A stretch of 64,000 nucleotides of DNA from UBA1952 sp965246855 (GTDB lineage Bacteria > Bacteroidota > Bacteroidia > Chitinophagales > Chitinophagaceae): the NCBI GenBank assembly GCA_965246855.1, contig CBDFFP010000009.1, positions 1 to 64,000 on the forward strand. The letters are read 5' to 3'. Below the pieces are notes generated by a model that was not told where the DNA came from, did no database searches, and saw nothing but the letters and a program-made list of their open reading frames with translations. The translations under genes and the position numbers were made by a program. Shown piece after piece: positions 53,293 through 61,321 of this stretch. Positions within the stretch are counted from its first letter, which is position 1, and the number at the start of each line of letters is the position of its first letter.

Positions 53293-53715
53293 ATGGAAAC
53301 GATTGCCGTCCCCACTGCATTAGACGCCCGAAAAAAAATTTCGGAAATGATGTCGCCCACTGTTCAAAAGCGTTTTGCGCTCTGCCCCATACGCGATGTA
53401 TTCGCCACGTTGAGCGATAAATGGAGCTTGCAGGTGATGATGCAGCTTGGTATAAAGCATACCCTTCGCTTCAACGAGCTAAAAGCTGCCGTGTTGCCCA
53501 TTTCCCAGAAGATGCTTACCGTAACGTTGAAGCATCTGGAAGGAAGCGGCCTCGTGACGCGCAAAATGTATCCGCAGATACCGCCGAAAGTGGAGTACAG
53601 CATTACGCCGATGGGCGAAGAGTTTTTGCAGCATTTGGTAGTGATGCTGGACTGGGCGTGCAAAAACAACAAGGGGATAGCGAAGAGCCGGAAGAAGGCT
53701 GCGTGTGCCGTATAG
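53293..53715 (+). CDS. HxlR-family transcriptional regulator
   Basis: 140-residue winged helix. CPIRDVFATLSDKWSLQVMM carries the conserved N-terminal Cys of the family, followed by LRFNELKAAVLPISQKML and LKHLEGSGLVTRKMYPQIPPKVEYSIT. Divergently transcribed from the SDR gene and probably its regulator. Confidence 0.92.
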   Translation: METIAVPTALDARKKISEMMSPTVQKRFALCPIRDVFATLSDKWSLQVMMQLGIKHTLRFNELKAAVLPISQKMLTVTLKHLEGSGLVTRKMYPQIPPKVEYSITPMGEEFLQHLVVMLDWACKNNKGIAKSRKKAACAV

Positions 53716-53826
53716 CTAAAGCTTCCCGGAAAAGGTGGGATTCCATTTATCTACTATCATGTGATTGCCGCTGCTCTTGGGGCAGGAGACCTTTGCGTCA
53801 TTCAAACTCCCCTCAAAAGCTTTCTC

Positions 53827-55080
53827 ATGAAACTTCTCCACACGGTCGCTGCGCTCGCGCTTCTCGGTCTCTCCGCAACGGCGCAGGCCGGTACAGGTTC
53901 GCGCCTGCTGGCTTCCTCGCACTACGTCAGCAATAACGGCACGCAGGTGTGTCTGGATTCGCAACGCTATCTCTACCCCAACACGACGACGGCGCTCTAC
54001 AACCAGCAGCATACCTATATGTACAGCAGCGGCACGATGGCCAACAATCTGGAGTATAACTACACCTACAACGCCGCCGACAAGCTGACGTTTATGGACG
54101 TAAAAGGCTGGAACGGCACGGCCTACAACAACCCGAAAAGCCAAACGGCCTACGTCCTCAACCCCGCCGGATTTACCACAAAGGATTCCAGCCGGGTTTG
54201 GAACGCCAGCACCTCGGCCTACCGCGACAATACCAAAAACACCTACACGCTGAATGCAAATGGGGCAATTACCGACAAAGTGTACATGATGTGGGACGCG
54301 GGCGCCGGACGACTCCTCAACTACTACCACGACTTCTATACCCTGAACCCACAGGACAAACCCCTGACCTACACCCATCAGGAGTATGATGCTTCTTTGG
54401 GATGGTATAACTACAACCGCACCACCTTCACCTACGATGCATCCGGCCTGAACATCGCCACCATTATGGGCGAGCAGTGGGACATGGCTACCGGCAGCTG
54501 GTACAACGTCTATCAGTCGCAGTACACCCTGAACAGCGCAGGCGCGCCCACGCAGGTTGTGATGCAAAACTGGAACCGCACCACCAACACCTGGGTTCCT
54601 TCCGGGCGCTACACTTACGCCTACGACGCAGCAGGCAACGACACCGCTATGACTCAGGAAACCTGGGACGCTACAACAGGTACTTACAAGAACTCTATGA
54701 AGGAAGTTTATACCTACAACACCTTCAACCAGATGACTTCCGACACGAAGCTGTATTGGGACGGCAGCAGCTTTGCCGTAACCATCAACACCACCAGCTT
54801 CCACTATTACTACGAGCCGTATACCACATCCCCTTCTGCCGTGGTGGAAGCGGGCGAAGCAGGAGAAGTAAAAGTCTATCCAACAGTGTGCAGCCAGCAG
54901 GTTTTTGTGGAAGGCGCGAAGGAAGGAACAGGCTATCAGCTTCTCTCTGCAAACGGCCAGGTTGTAGGCATGGGCAAATTGCGGGAAGGACAGAACACCA
55001 TTGAAACCGGAAACCTTTCGGCAGGGATGTACCTGCTCCACATGAACGGCACGAAGGTTCACCGCATTGTAAAGCAATAA
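53827..55080 (+). CDS. T9SS-sorted protein with YD-like repeats
   Basis: 417 residues from the ATG at 53827 (signal peptide MKLLHTVAALALLGLSATAQA). The body consists of about eight degenerate ~35-residue repeats such as YAYDAAGNDTAMTQETWDAT and YTYNTFNQMTSDTKLYWDG, rich in Tyr/Trp/Asn and similar in style to YD repeats. The last ~75 residues are a type A T9SS sorting domain (VKVYPTVCSQQVFVEG, SAGMYLLHMNG, HRIVKQ). Probably surface-exposed; function unknown. Confidence 0.82.
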   Translation: MKLLHTVAALALLGLSATAQAGTGSRLLASSHYVSNNGTQVCLDSQRYLYPNTTTALYNQQHTYMYSSGTMANNLEYNYTYNAADKLTFMDVKGWNGTAYNNPKSQTAYVLNPAGFTTKDSSRVWNASTSAYRDNTKNTYTLNANGAITDKVYMMWDAGAGRLLNYYHDFYTLNPQDKPLTYTHQEYDASLGWYNYNRTTFTYDASGLNIATIMGEQWDMATGSWYNVYQSQYTLNSAGAPTQVVMQNWNRTTNTWVPSGRYTYAYDAAGNDTAMTQETWDATTGTYKNSMKEVYTYNTFNQMTSDTKLYWDGSSFAVTINTTSFHYYYEPYTTSPSAVVEAGEAGEVKVYPTVCSQQVFVEGAKEGTGYQLLSANGQVVGMGKLREGQNTIETGNLSAGMYLLHMNGTKVHRIVKQ

Positions 55081-55104
55081 GAGAAAAGAATTTTCCTACA
55101 CTCG

Positions 55105-55209
55105 CGGGTCATTCCGACGAAGGAGGAACTGCGAAGCACTCGCCGAAGGCAATCTCACGTTTGCTGCGTCCTACCGCTGCGAGATTCCTCCTTCGTCGGA
55201 ATGACACAC
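55105..55209. repeat. Palindromic dispersed repeat, family A
   Basis: GGGTCATTCCGACGAAGGAG and CTCCTTCGTCGGAATGAC arms around a variable centre with nested GCGAAGCACTCGCC. Same family as 39681-39814 and 61169-61250. Confidence 0.88.
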
Positions 55210-55288
55210 AGGGTGACTTCATGCAGCGCCGGAAAAACATTTTCCGGCGCTGCATTTTTGTAAAGCCATTTCCAACGACAAAAGCCTA

Positions 55289-55915
55289 ATGATACACGTA
55301 GCCATTGTAGAAGACGACGCCGAAATCCGCGAGATGATGCAGGAGTTTATGAGCAGCGAACCAGACCTCTCGTGCGTGGCCGCTTTTGAGCGCGCCGAAG
55401 ACCTGATAAAAAGCTACCGGAGCTATACGATTGACGTAGTGGTGATGGATATTTCCTTGCCGGGGATGACCGGCATTCAGGCGGTGTCGCAGTTGAAGCC
55501 CCTGCGCCCTTCTATCCAATACCTGATGTGTACCACCCACAACGACGCTGAGCGGACGTTTGACTCGTTGTGCGCGGGCGCTACGGGCTATATCCTGAAA
55601 ACTTCTGCGCCCGATGTGGTCTTCAATGCCATCCGCGAGATTCACCGGGGCGGCTCGCCCATGAGCGCGGAGATTGCCCGGATGGTGGTGGCCTCTTTCC
55701 CCAACAAAAAGCAGAATACCGAACTGCTGCAATCCTTCACCACGCGCGAGCAGGAAATTTTACACGCGCTGGCAAAAGGCCTTTCCTACAAGGAGATTGC
55801 CGGGGGGCTTTTTATTTCCATAGAAACGGTGCGTACTTACCTGCGCAGGATTTATGAGAAGCTGCAGGTGCATTCTAAGGTGGAGGCGTTGAATAAAGTT
55901 TTCCCGAAAGGATAG
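55289..55915 (+). CDS. NarL/LuxR-family response regulator
   Basis: 208 residues. Receiver domain with phospho-acceptor D54 (VVVMDISLPGMTG), acidic pair EDD (8-10) and K in YILKTSA. LuxR-type HTH at about 145-200: TTREQEILHALAKGLSYKEI and SIETVRTYLRRIYEKL. A probable partner of the histidine kinase at 50405, though four genes lie between. A terminator follows at 56045. Confidence 0.9.
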   Translation: MIHVAIVEDDAEIREMMQEFMSSEPDLSCVAAFERAEDLIKSYRSYTIDVVVMDISLPGMTGIQAVSQLKPLRPSIQYLMCTTHNDAERTFDSLCAGATGYILKTSAPDVVFNAIREIHRGGSPMSAEIARMVVASFPNKKQNTELLQSFTTREQEILHALAKGLSYKEIAGGLFISIETVRTYLRRIYEKLQVHSKVEALNKVFPKG

Positions 55916-56044
55916 CGGGAGAAATCGACCTCAAAATACCCGACAAACCGGCGCATTTCCGCCGCCACTCTGGCCCCCCGCTCGCCGTAGTGTTCTCTCG
56001 GCTGGGCGAAGGCTTCGCCTTCGTCGCACTACAAACAGAACTCT

Positions 56045-56078
56045 AAAGCCCCGCCAATTGGCGGGGCTTTGCTTTTTA
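56045..56078 (+). terminator. Intrinsic terminator
   Basis: AAAGCCCCGCC-AATT-GGCGGGGCTTT then GCTTTTT; perfect 11-bp stem about 130 bp after the response regulator stop. Confidence 0.9.
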
Positions 56079-56218
56079 ACAAAATCAATTTTCCTGCCCC
56101 ATACTAACACACAATTCCACAGCGTTTCATCTCTCTTACAACTACTTCACCAACAAAATGAAAGCATCCACCGGCGGACAGTACTACGCCAACCCGCCCC
56201 CTTTGCTCCATTACTGAA

Positions 56219-56449
56219 AGTCTAACGAAGCCTGCTGAAACCTTCACGAGGCCTGCTAACGCGCTTATCTTCCTTCATCACGTTCTCCCTACTCTTCGTC
56301 AGACTTTCATCTTCCTTCGTCATCCTCTCACGAGGCCTGCTAACACTCTTACGAAGCCTCGTCAAACTTTCATCTTCCTTCGTCAAACGCTCACGAGGCT
56401 TCGTCAAAGCTTCAGTAGGTTTCCAAAAACCTTCTTCCAAACCTCTAAA
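56219..56449 (+). repeat. 21-bp periodic degenerate repeat array R4
   Basis: Eleven consecutive units of exactly 21 bp ending 12 bp before the ATG at 56462. Two unit types mix: ACGAGGCCTGCTAAC-like and ATCTTCCTTCGTCAAAC-like, each with a CTTTC/CTCTC/CTTC pyrimidine core at the same phase. The array phase is in frame with the downstream gene and open, but no start codon precedes it. The antisense frame (56222-56440) would encode heptads such as ERLTKED and KSVSRPR. It occupies most of the 545-bp gap after the response regulator. Confidence 0.95.
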
Positions 56450-56461
56450 TTTCTTTCAATC

Positions 56462-57121
56462 ATGGCCAACGGCATTTTCCCTTCCAAAGAAGACCTTTTC
56501 TTCATCTACATAAAAGCGGTAGTGGCTTACCTGATTGCCAATGCCACCCGCTTCGGCATCACCACTGCCCGGCAAACCACCCTCAACACTTTATTGAGCA
56601 CCTACACGACGGCCTACAATAAAGCCAGCGTAAAAGAAACCCGCACTAAAAACGACATTTCGGCCCGCAACACCGCCCACACCGCCCTGGAAGCCGAACT
56701 GCGCGATGTGTACAGCGGACTGGCCGACTCGGTGCTGACCGACATAGACCGTAACACCCTGAACCTCAAAAAAACTTCTTCCCGCACGGCGGTTCCCGTG
56801 CCTTCTACGCAGCCCATTGTCAAAATAGGCACGGCCATCCGGCTGCAACACACCATTGAGTTTTGGGATACCGATACCCCCAACAGCAAGGCCCGCCCCA
56901 AAGGCGTCCGGGGCTGTGAGATTTGGTATTTCATCGGCGCTACCGCTCCGGCAGACATAAAGCAATATCGTTTTCTGGCCGTAGATTCCGAGACTCCCTA
57001 TATTGCTACGTTTGACGGTACGGACGCGGGTAAATCGGTCTGGTACATCCTGCGCTGGACCAACACGCGCAACCAAACCGGCCCGTGGAGCGCACCGGTG
57101 ATGGCAACCATTACGGCGTAG
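56462..57121 (+). CDS. Bacteroidota-specific protein: helical domain plus FN3-like domain
   Basis: 219 residues, no signal peptide. Residues 1-110 are Ala/Thr-rich helices (FGITTARQTTLNTLLSTY, ASVKETRTKNDISARNTAH). Residues about 115-219 form an FN3-like beta domain (GVRGCEIWYFIGATAPADIK, KSVWYILRWTNTRNQTGPWS). I recognise the general pattern as a Bacteroidota family of unknown function, but cannot name it. It begins directly after array R4 and has its own terminator, so array plus gene form one unit. Confidence 0.7.
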   Translation: MANGIFPSKEDLFFIYIKAVVAYLIANATRFGITTARQTTLNTLLSTYTTAYNKASVKETRTKNDISARNTAHTALEAELRDVYSGLADSVLTDIDRNTLNLKKTSSRTAVPVPSTQPIVKIGTAIRLQHTIEFWDTDTPNSKARPKGVRGCEIWYFIGATAPADIKQYRFLAVDSETPYIATFDGTDAGKSVWYILRWTNTRNQTGPWSAPVMATITA

Positions 57122-57137
57122 GAGTTAAAAGTTTGTG

Positions 57138-57177
57138 CGGGTCTTCTGATAAGAATTTTCAGAAGACCCGTTTTATA
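57138..57177 (+). terminator. Intrinsic terminator
   Basis: CGGGTCTTCTGA-TAAGAATTT-TCAGAAGACCCG followed by TTTTATATT; 12-bp perfect stem, 17 bp after the stop at 57121. The 240 bp beyond it show only short palindromes (GTAGTCTAAAGACTGC). Confidence 0.92.
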
Positions 57178-57417
57178 TTCAGGCGTTCTTGTTCGGCAAA
57201 GCCTGAGGCGTAGATAGGGGCGTAGCAGAACGGGAGTCTTGGTCTGCCACATTTGCAACGTAGTCTAAAGACTGCAAACCGCAGTGTCAAAGTCCTTTTC
57301 CAAAGCTGGTGCCTCATACTTCGCCTTTAGTTTGCAGTTGCAAAAGGAAGGGGTAGCGGTGACCAAAAGACTTCGCTAAGCGTTCGGGCTTATTTTGTCA
57401 ATATACTGGATGCGATC

Positions 57418-58080
57418 TTACAGCCCTAAGGCTTTTATACTCATCTCAAATGCTGTATAAAACTCTTGTAGACCCGCTCTTGCTTCCGTAAGGCTTTTTT
57501 GTCCAAGTCGTACTGCTTCTATAATGGGTAGTAAAGATTTTTTGCGATAATCAACAATAGAAGAAAAGTTCAGGCCTAATGTGTTAATATCTGTTACTAT
57601 TTGTTGCTTTTTTGCAAAGGCAAGACTGCTTTTGGGCTTGAAATACTGGGTTTTAAAATCGTATTCTAAATAATCAAAGGGGTTATATTCCCCTGTATCT
57701 GGCTTAGGAATGTGAATAACCTTCTTTGTGCCTTTACGCTTTACGTTTATATCCGAATGTACAATAAAGAAATTACTCCATTCCCATCCCTTTGTTGGTT
57801 TTAAGTCGCTATCAAAATGCTCTAACTGTCCAAAAAATTCAATGGTGTCTATTTGCCCATTTACCCATTTTGAAGGGTCAACCCTTTCTGGATTCATTAA
57901 GTAGGCTTCTGTATAAGCACATAAGCCAAGTTGCACCCAAAGTAGGTTAGCTATAATGTCATTATAGTATTTGCCTTTGCTGGAATTATATTGTGGATGG
58001 TCATCTCCCTTCGCATTGATTGCATCTATCCACGCCTTGTATTCTGTAGCTAAGCTCAAGTCCTTGTCAATCTTTCTCAT
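57418..58080 (-). CDS. HNH-like nuclease, PtuB-type partner of an ATPase
   Basis: 220 residues. The pattern LCAYTEAYL ... GQLEHFDSD ... WEWSNFFIVHSDINVKRKG follows the layout of PtuB/TIGR02646 HNH proteins (C.YCE ... IEHF.P ... W.NL....C...K), with the EHF histidine and HSDIN in place of the usual H-C/N zinc residues. Only one of the expected cysteines remains, so it is a degenerate or metal-variant HNH. Five bp downstream of the ATPase gene and in the same AT-rich block, so they form one operon. Anti-phage function is inferred from Septu. Confidence 0.6.
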   Translation of the reverse strand: MRKIDKDLSLATEYKAWIDAINAKGDDHPQYNSSKGKYYNDIIANLLWVQLGLCAYTEAYLMNPERVDPSKWVNGQIDTIEFFGQLEHFDSDLKPTKGWEWSNFFIVHSDINVKRKGTKKVIHIPKPDTGEYNPFDYLEYDFKTQYFKPKSSLAFAKKQQIVTDINTLGLNFSSIVDYRKKSLLPIIEAVRLGQKSLTEARAGLQEFYTAFEMSIKALGL

Positions 58081-58085
58081 AAATC

Positions 58086-59456
58086 CTAAACCGTATCAAA
58101 TTCCCAGAAAAGTTTAGCAGCCAAATCTGTATACTGCTTAAACAGTTTTTTTGCTTTGGGCGTGTTGCTCTTGCCTTCTTCCTTGCATTTCTGTAGTTCA
58201 TCCCGCAGCATTAATACTTCGGTTATTTTTTCGGAGCGTTCAGCAGAAGATGTCTCCTTTACATCAAATACCTCGCGTAGCATTAATTCGTATGTTAGGT
58301 AGGCAGGCACTATGGTGTAATTATCTACATGGCGCTCCTTTTCTTTCGGATAATAAAGCTCCTGATACACATGCCCTTCCTTATTAAACTTCAATTCTAC
58401 AATCTCCCAAGGTTCAAAACAGGACGCAATAATAGGAGAATGCGTGGCGAAGAAAAATTGGGAATCTGTAGTAAGCGACGTATAAAAATCTACAATTACC
58501 CGTTGGATGCTTGGATAAAGGGAGCGTTCCGGCTCATCATAAAGGATAACAGTTTGATTGGGCTTTAAAAGATAAAGCGGTAACGCACTAAGGATAATCT
58601 GCTTCGTACCCGTACTCAAAAGCCCATTTGGTATCTCATTACCTTGAAAATCTTCTATTTTAATGAATCCAATGTCGTCCTTCTTTTGAAAATCAAACTC
58701 TGTTTTTACACGAAGATTGAAATGGTTGAGAATAGGATTTAAGCATTCTTCAGCAATTCTTTTCAGCGGATTAAATTCCTTCTTTTTTAATTCTGTAAGG
58801 GGTTCAAGGGCCTTTGCTATTTCCGTTGGACCAGCCCCCTCTTCAACAAGTTTTGAAATAGATTGTCTGACTACAAGCTCTTTTTCTTGATGCTCTTGAA
58901 TTTCACTCAATACTTTACTCCATGTATCAGCAATGTTTATCTTTCCAAAATCAAAATGTTTTTGAGATTTACCAATAGGTTTGCCAGAGGGCGTAAAAGA
59001 TGTTTCCGAAAAACTGATTTCACTTGGCAGATAAACTGTTTCAGTATTAATAGATTCACGTATTTTATTACCATATTCAAGTGCGTCTTCAAAAGTTACG
59101 GAACTCTCATTCAAAAATAAACTATCAGAATACCAACTACGATTAAATTTGCCTTTTTCTTTATTTTTATCTGGATAAGTAAGTGTAGCACTGCCAGCTA
59201 ATTCACCAATTAAAAATTCATAAAATACATGATCTGAGAGTTTTTCTTCTCCATATTCCTCTATTAATTCGTTTAGTGAGAATTGAACCCCCTTCATTAG
59301 TTTCAGCAATGTTGTTTTTCCGGTTCCACTTTGTCCAATAAAACACACCTTCTCCAATGGTTGTCCCGCCTTTTCATGACCAGTAGGGTAGGTCAAGTCT
59401 ATGGCTAAGCCCTTAAATTGATTAAAATCTTTTAGTTCTAATTTCGTAAACTTCAT
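58086..59456 (-). CDS. AAA/ABC-type ATPase (AAA_21, PtuA-like)
   Basis: 456 residues from the ATG at 59456 (MKFTKLELKDFNQFKG); the longer frame runs back through tRNA-Ala and is spurious. Walker A is GQSGTGKTTLL (41-51), signature LLSTGTKQIILSA, Walker B VILYDEPERSLYP, and the H-loop FFATHSPII. This is the overcoming-lysogenisation/RecF-like ATPase group used in defence systems such as Septu, Gabija-like and retron-linked modules. Paired with the HNH-like gene. AT-rich, next to a tRNA gene, hence likely acquired. Confidence 0.8.
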   Translation of the reverse strand: MKFTKLELKDFNQFKGLAIDLTYPTGHEKAGQPLEKVCFIGQSGTGKTTLLKLMKGVQFSLNELIEEYGEEKLSDHVFYEFLIGELAGSATLTYPDKNKEKGKFNRSWYSDSLFLNESSVTFEDALEYGNKIRESINTETVYLPSEISFSETSFTPSGKPIGKSQKHFDFGKINIADTWSKVLSEIQEHQEKELVVRQSISKLVEEGAGPTEIAKALEPLTELKKKEFNPLKRIAEECLNPILNHFNLRVKTEFDFQKKDDIGFIKIEDFQGNEIPNGLLSTGTKQIILSALPLYLLKPNQTVILYDEPERSLYPSIQRVIVDFYTSLTTDSQFFFATHSPIIASCFEPWEIVELKFNKEGHVYQELYYPKEKERHVDNYTIVPAYLTYELMLREVFDVKETSSAERSEKITEVLMLRDELQKCKEEGKSNTPKAKKLFKQYTDLAAKLFWEFDTV

Positions 59457-59581
59457 ACGGCAGATGTTGAGCGTTAGGGCGGCTATGCATAGCTCAGAAT
59501 TTTGAGCTTTACCCAGCAGTTTTCTAAAAGTACACAAAAAAAAACGCGAAGCCTTATAACAAGACCTCGCGAACTTTCCTG

Positions 59582-59654
<73 letters not shown>

Positions 59655-59742
59655 AAAACGGACGGCAAATGTAAAACACGCCTTCCTTATCTTCCAAACC
59701 TTTTCCGCAGCCCTTCGTTTCCCTTTTAGAAAACCCGCCGCC

Positions 59743-59907
59743 ATGCGCTTCCGAGACCAAATCCTCACTTACCTCTACCTCAAAAAGCGCGACCCCAACG
59801 CGCCGCACAACACCAACATCCGCATGATGCACGGCATGAACCGGATCTCCATTTTCATGTTCCTGTTTGCCATCATTGTGATGATTATCCGGCTGTTCCG
59901 GCATTAA
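59743..59907 (+). CDS. Small membrane protein (DUF6728-like)
   Basis: 54 residues: YLYLKKRDPNAPHNTNIRMM then MNRISIFMFLFAIIVMIIRL as a single C-terminal membrane helix. The KK.DP..P.N.N.R.MHG.NRISI pattern resembles DUF6728 of Bacteroidota. Function unknown. Too short for many gene callers, but well conserved in style. Confidence 0.75.
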   Translation: MRFRDQILTYLYLKKRDPNAPHNTNIRMMHGMNRISIFMFLFAIIVMIIRLFRH

Positions 59908-59957
59908 CACCAACATCTGCGCCGTGCGCCGATAATGTCAGACGTCAGAAGGAGTCA

Positions 59958-59990
59958 CCCCTCTCCTTCGGAGAGGGGCCGGGGGAGAGG
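59958..59990. repeat. Dispersed GC-rich hairpin
   Basis: CCCCTCTCCTTCGGAGAGGG followed by GCCGGGGGAGAGG; a sister copy lies at 61284-61320. Both abut gene 3' ends on the reverse strand (purS and the OmpR regulator). Confidence 0.8.
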
Positions 59991-59991
59991 C

Positions 59992-60234
59992 CTACACCAC
60001 CGCCTCAAAAGTCTCCATCACCGGGTTGGCCAGCAATTTCCGGCAGGCCTCTTCGGCAATCGCCTTTGCAGCTTCAGGTGTGGCGGCTTCCACTTGAAGC
60101 GTGATGTGCTTGCCCACGCGCACGTCGGCAATGGCATCCAAGCCCAGGTTGTGCAGGCTGCCGGTAACGGCTTTGCCCTGCGGGTCCAAGAGTTCTTTCA
60201 AGGGGAGTACGTGGACGTGAACGGTGTGTTTCAT
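59992..60234 (-). CDS. purS: Phosphoribosylformylglycinamidine synthase subunit PurS
   Basis: 80 residues from the ATG at 60234. It is the small subunit of the FGAM synthase complex of purine synthesis, bridging PurQ and PurL. Family pattern: LLDPQGKAVTGSLHNLG (D-P-.G.A....L..LG), VRVGKHITLQVEA and EEACRKLLANPVMETFE. The longer frame upstream is a shadow of pssA. purL and purQ are not in this window. Confidence 0.92.
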   Translation of the reverse strand: MKHTVHVHVLPLKELLDPQGKAVTGSLHNLGLDAIADVRVGKHITLQVEAATPEAAKAIAEEACRKLLANPVMETFEAVV

Positions 60235-60272
60235 TATCAGGAGTGAAGGGTGAGGGGTGAGGAGTGGAAGGG

Positions 60273-61052
60273 CTATGCCGGCGCGTGTTCCGCCACAGCG
60301 GGTTTTGGCGCGAAAAGAGACAGCAGCGCGTACAGCAAAATAGCAAACAACAGCGTGCCGGCTTTGAGGAAAGGAACTGCCCCGAGCGTGGCAATGATCA
60401 AGACATAAGAAGGCCAGCCTTGCGCCGGGCGTTTGAGGTTCTCGCTTAGTTTGAAAAAGGAGATTTTGGAGACCATCAGCCAGCACAAGAGCCCGATTAA
60501 GCTATACAAAACCCACGGACGCAGCAAGGCATTCGCCAAGAATTGCGGGCCATAAACGCTCACCATCGGCAGCGCCGCAATCGCCAGTCCTGCCGCCGGT
60601 GTGGGCATTCCCGTAAAGCCGCTTTGCGGCGGTGCATTGTTGAAACGCGCCAGCCGGAACGCTGCAAAAACTGCCAGTAAAAAAGCCGGAAAAGTGGTCC
60701 ACAGGCTCACGTCCATTGCTTCGGGCTGCCGCATCCAGGCCGTCCACAGCATCTTGTACAGCATCATGGAAGGCGCAACCCCGAAAGACACCACGTCGGC
60801 CAGCGAATCCAAATCTTTGCCCAGCGGACTGCTCACCCGCAACGCGCGTGCCGCCGCGCCATCCAACAAGTCAAAAAAGGCTGCGAGGAAAATGAAAAGC
60901 GTCCCCAGCCACGGCTGTTCTACCGAAGGCACTTCTATAAAATGCTCGTAGTCTGCCGTCACGCTGAAGTTCTGCGCACTCAGCACAAAAGCAATGGCGC
61001 AGCATCCGCAAAACAGATTGGCCAGCGTAAGCAGATTGGGAAGATGCCGCAT
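60273..61052 (-). CDS. pssA: CDP-diacylglycerol-serine O-phosphatidyltransferase
   Basis: 259 residues from the ATG at 61052 (MRHLPNLLTLANLFCGCCAI). Integral membrane CDP-alcohol phosphotransferase with the motif DLLDGAAARALRVSSPLGKD followed by LDSLAD, i.e. DG-x2-AR-x8-G-x3-D-x3-D. It makes phosphatidylserine, the precursor of phosphatidylethanolamine. Followed by purS after 38 bp. Confidence 0.93.
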   Translation of the reverse strand: MRHLPNLLTLANLFCGCCAIAFVLSAQNFSVTADYEHFIEVPSVEQPWLGTLFIFLAAFFDLLDGAAARALRVSSPLGKDLDSLADVVSFGVAPSMMLYKMLWTAWMRQPEAMDVSLWTTFPAFLLAVFAAFRLARFNNAPPQSGFTGMPTPAAGLAIAALPMVSVYGPQFLANALLRPWVLYSLIGLLCWLMVSKISFFKLSENLKRPAQGWPSYVLIIATLGAVPFLKAGTLLFAILLYALLSLFAPKPAVAEHAPA

Positions 61053-61088
61053 GAAGGAAACGCCAAAAATAAAGCGCGCAGCCGCCTC

Positions 61089-61126
61089 TAAAAGAAAAAA
61101 CCTGCGCCGTAGTGTGACGCAGGTTT
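61089..61126 (-). terminator. Intrinsic terminator upstream of pssA
   Basis: Reverse strand AAACCTGCG...CGCAGGTTTTTTCTTTT. It lies between the OmpR-type regulator and pssA and would end transcripts from the regulator. Confidence 0.8.
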
Positions 61127-61168
61127 GGGGAAAGAGTTCCAAATTGGTTAATCTCCTAACTAATAAAG

Positions 61169-61250
61169 GGTGTCATTCCGACGAAGGAGGAATCCCAGAT
61201 AATGCAAGACATAGCGTGAGTGAGATTCCTCCTTCGTCGGAATGACCCAC
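61169..61250. repeat. Palindromic dispersed repeat, family A
   Basis: TGTCATTCCGACGAAGGAGG and CCTCCTTCGTCGGAATGACC arms around CATAGCGTGAGTG; same family as 39681 and 55105. Confidence 0.9.
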
Positions 61251-61283
61251 ATTTTGCAGCCTTCGGTTTTGTGTCTCTGCTGT

Positions 61284-61320
61284 CACCCCTCTCTTTCGGA
61301 GAGGGGCCGGGGGTGAGGCT
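61284..61320. repeat. Dispersed GC-rich hairpin
   Basis: CACCCCTCTCTTTCGGAGAG then GGGCCGGGGGTGAGG; second copy of the element at 59958-59990, directly after the stop of the response regulator. Confidence 0.8.
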
Positions 61321-61321
61321 T

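Noticed and set aside
53716..55077. 453-codon reverse open frame opposite the T9SS protein at 53827
   Set aside because: The plus-strand frame has a signal peptide, repeats and a sorting domain; the reverse is a shadow with no domain.
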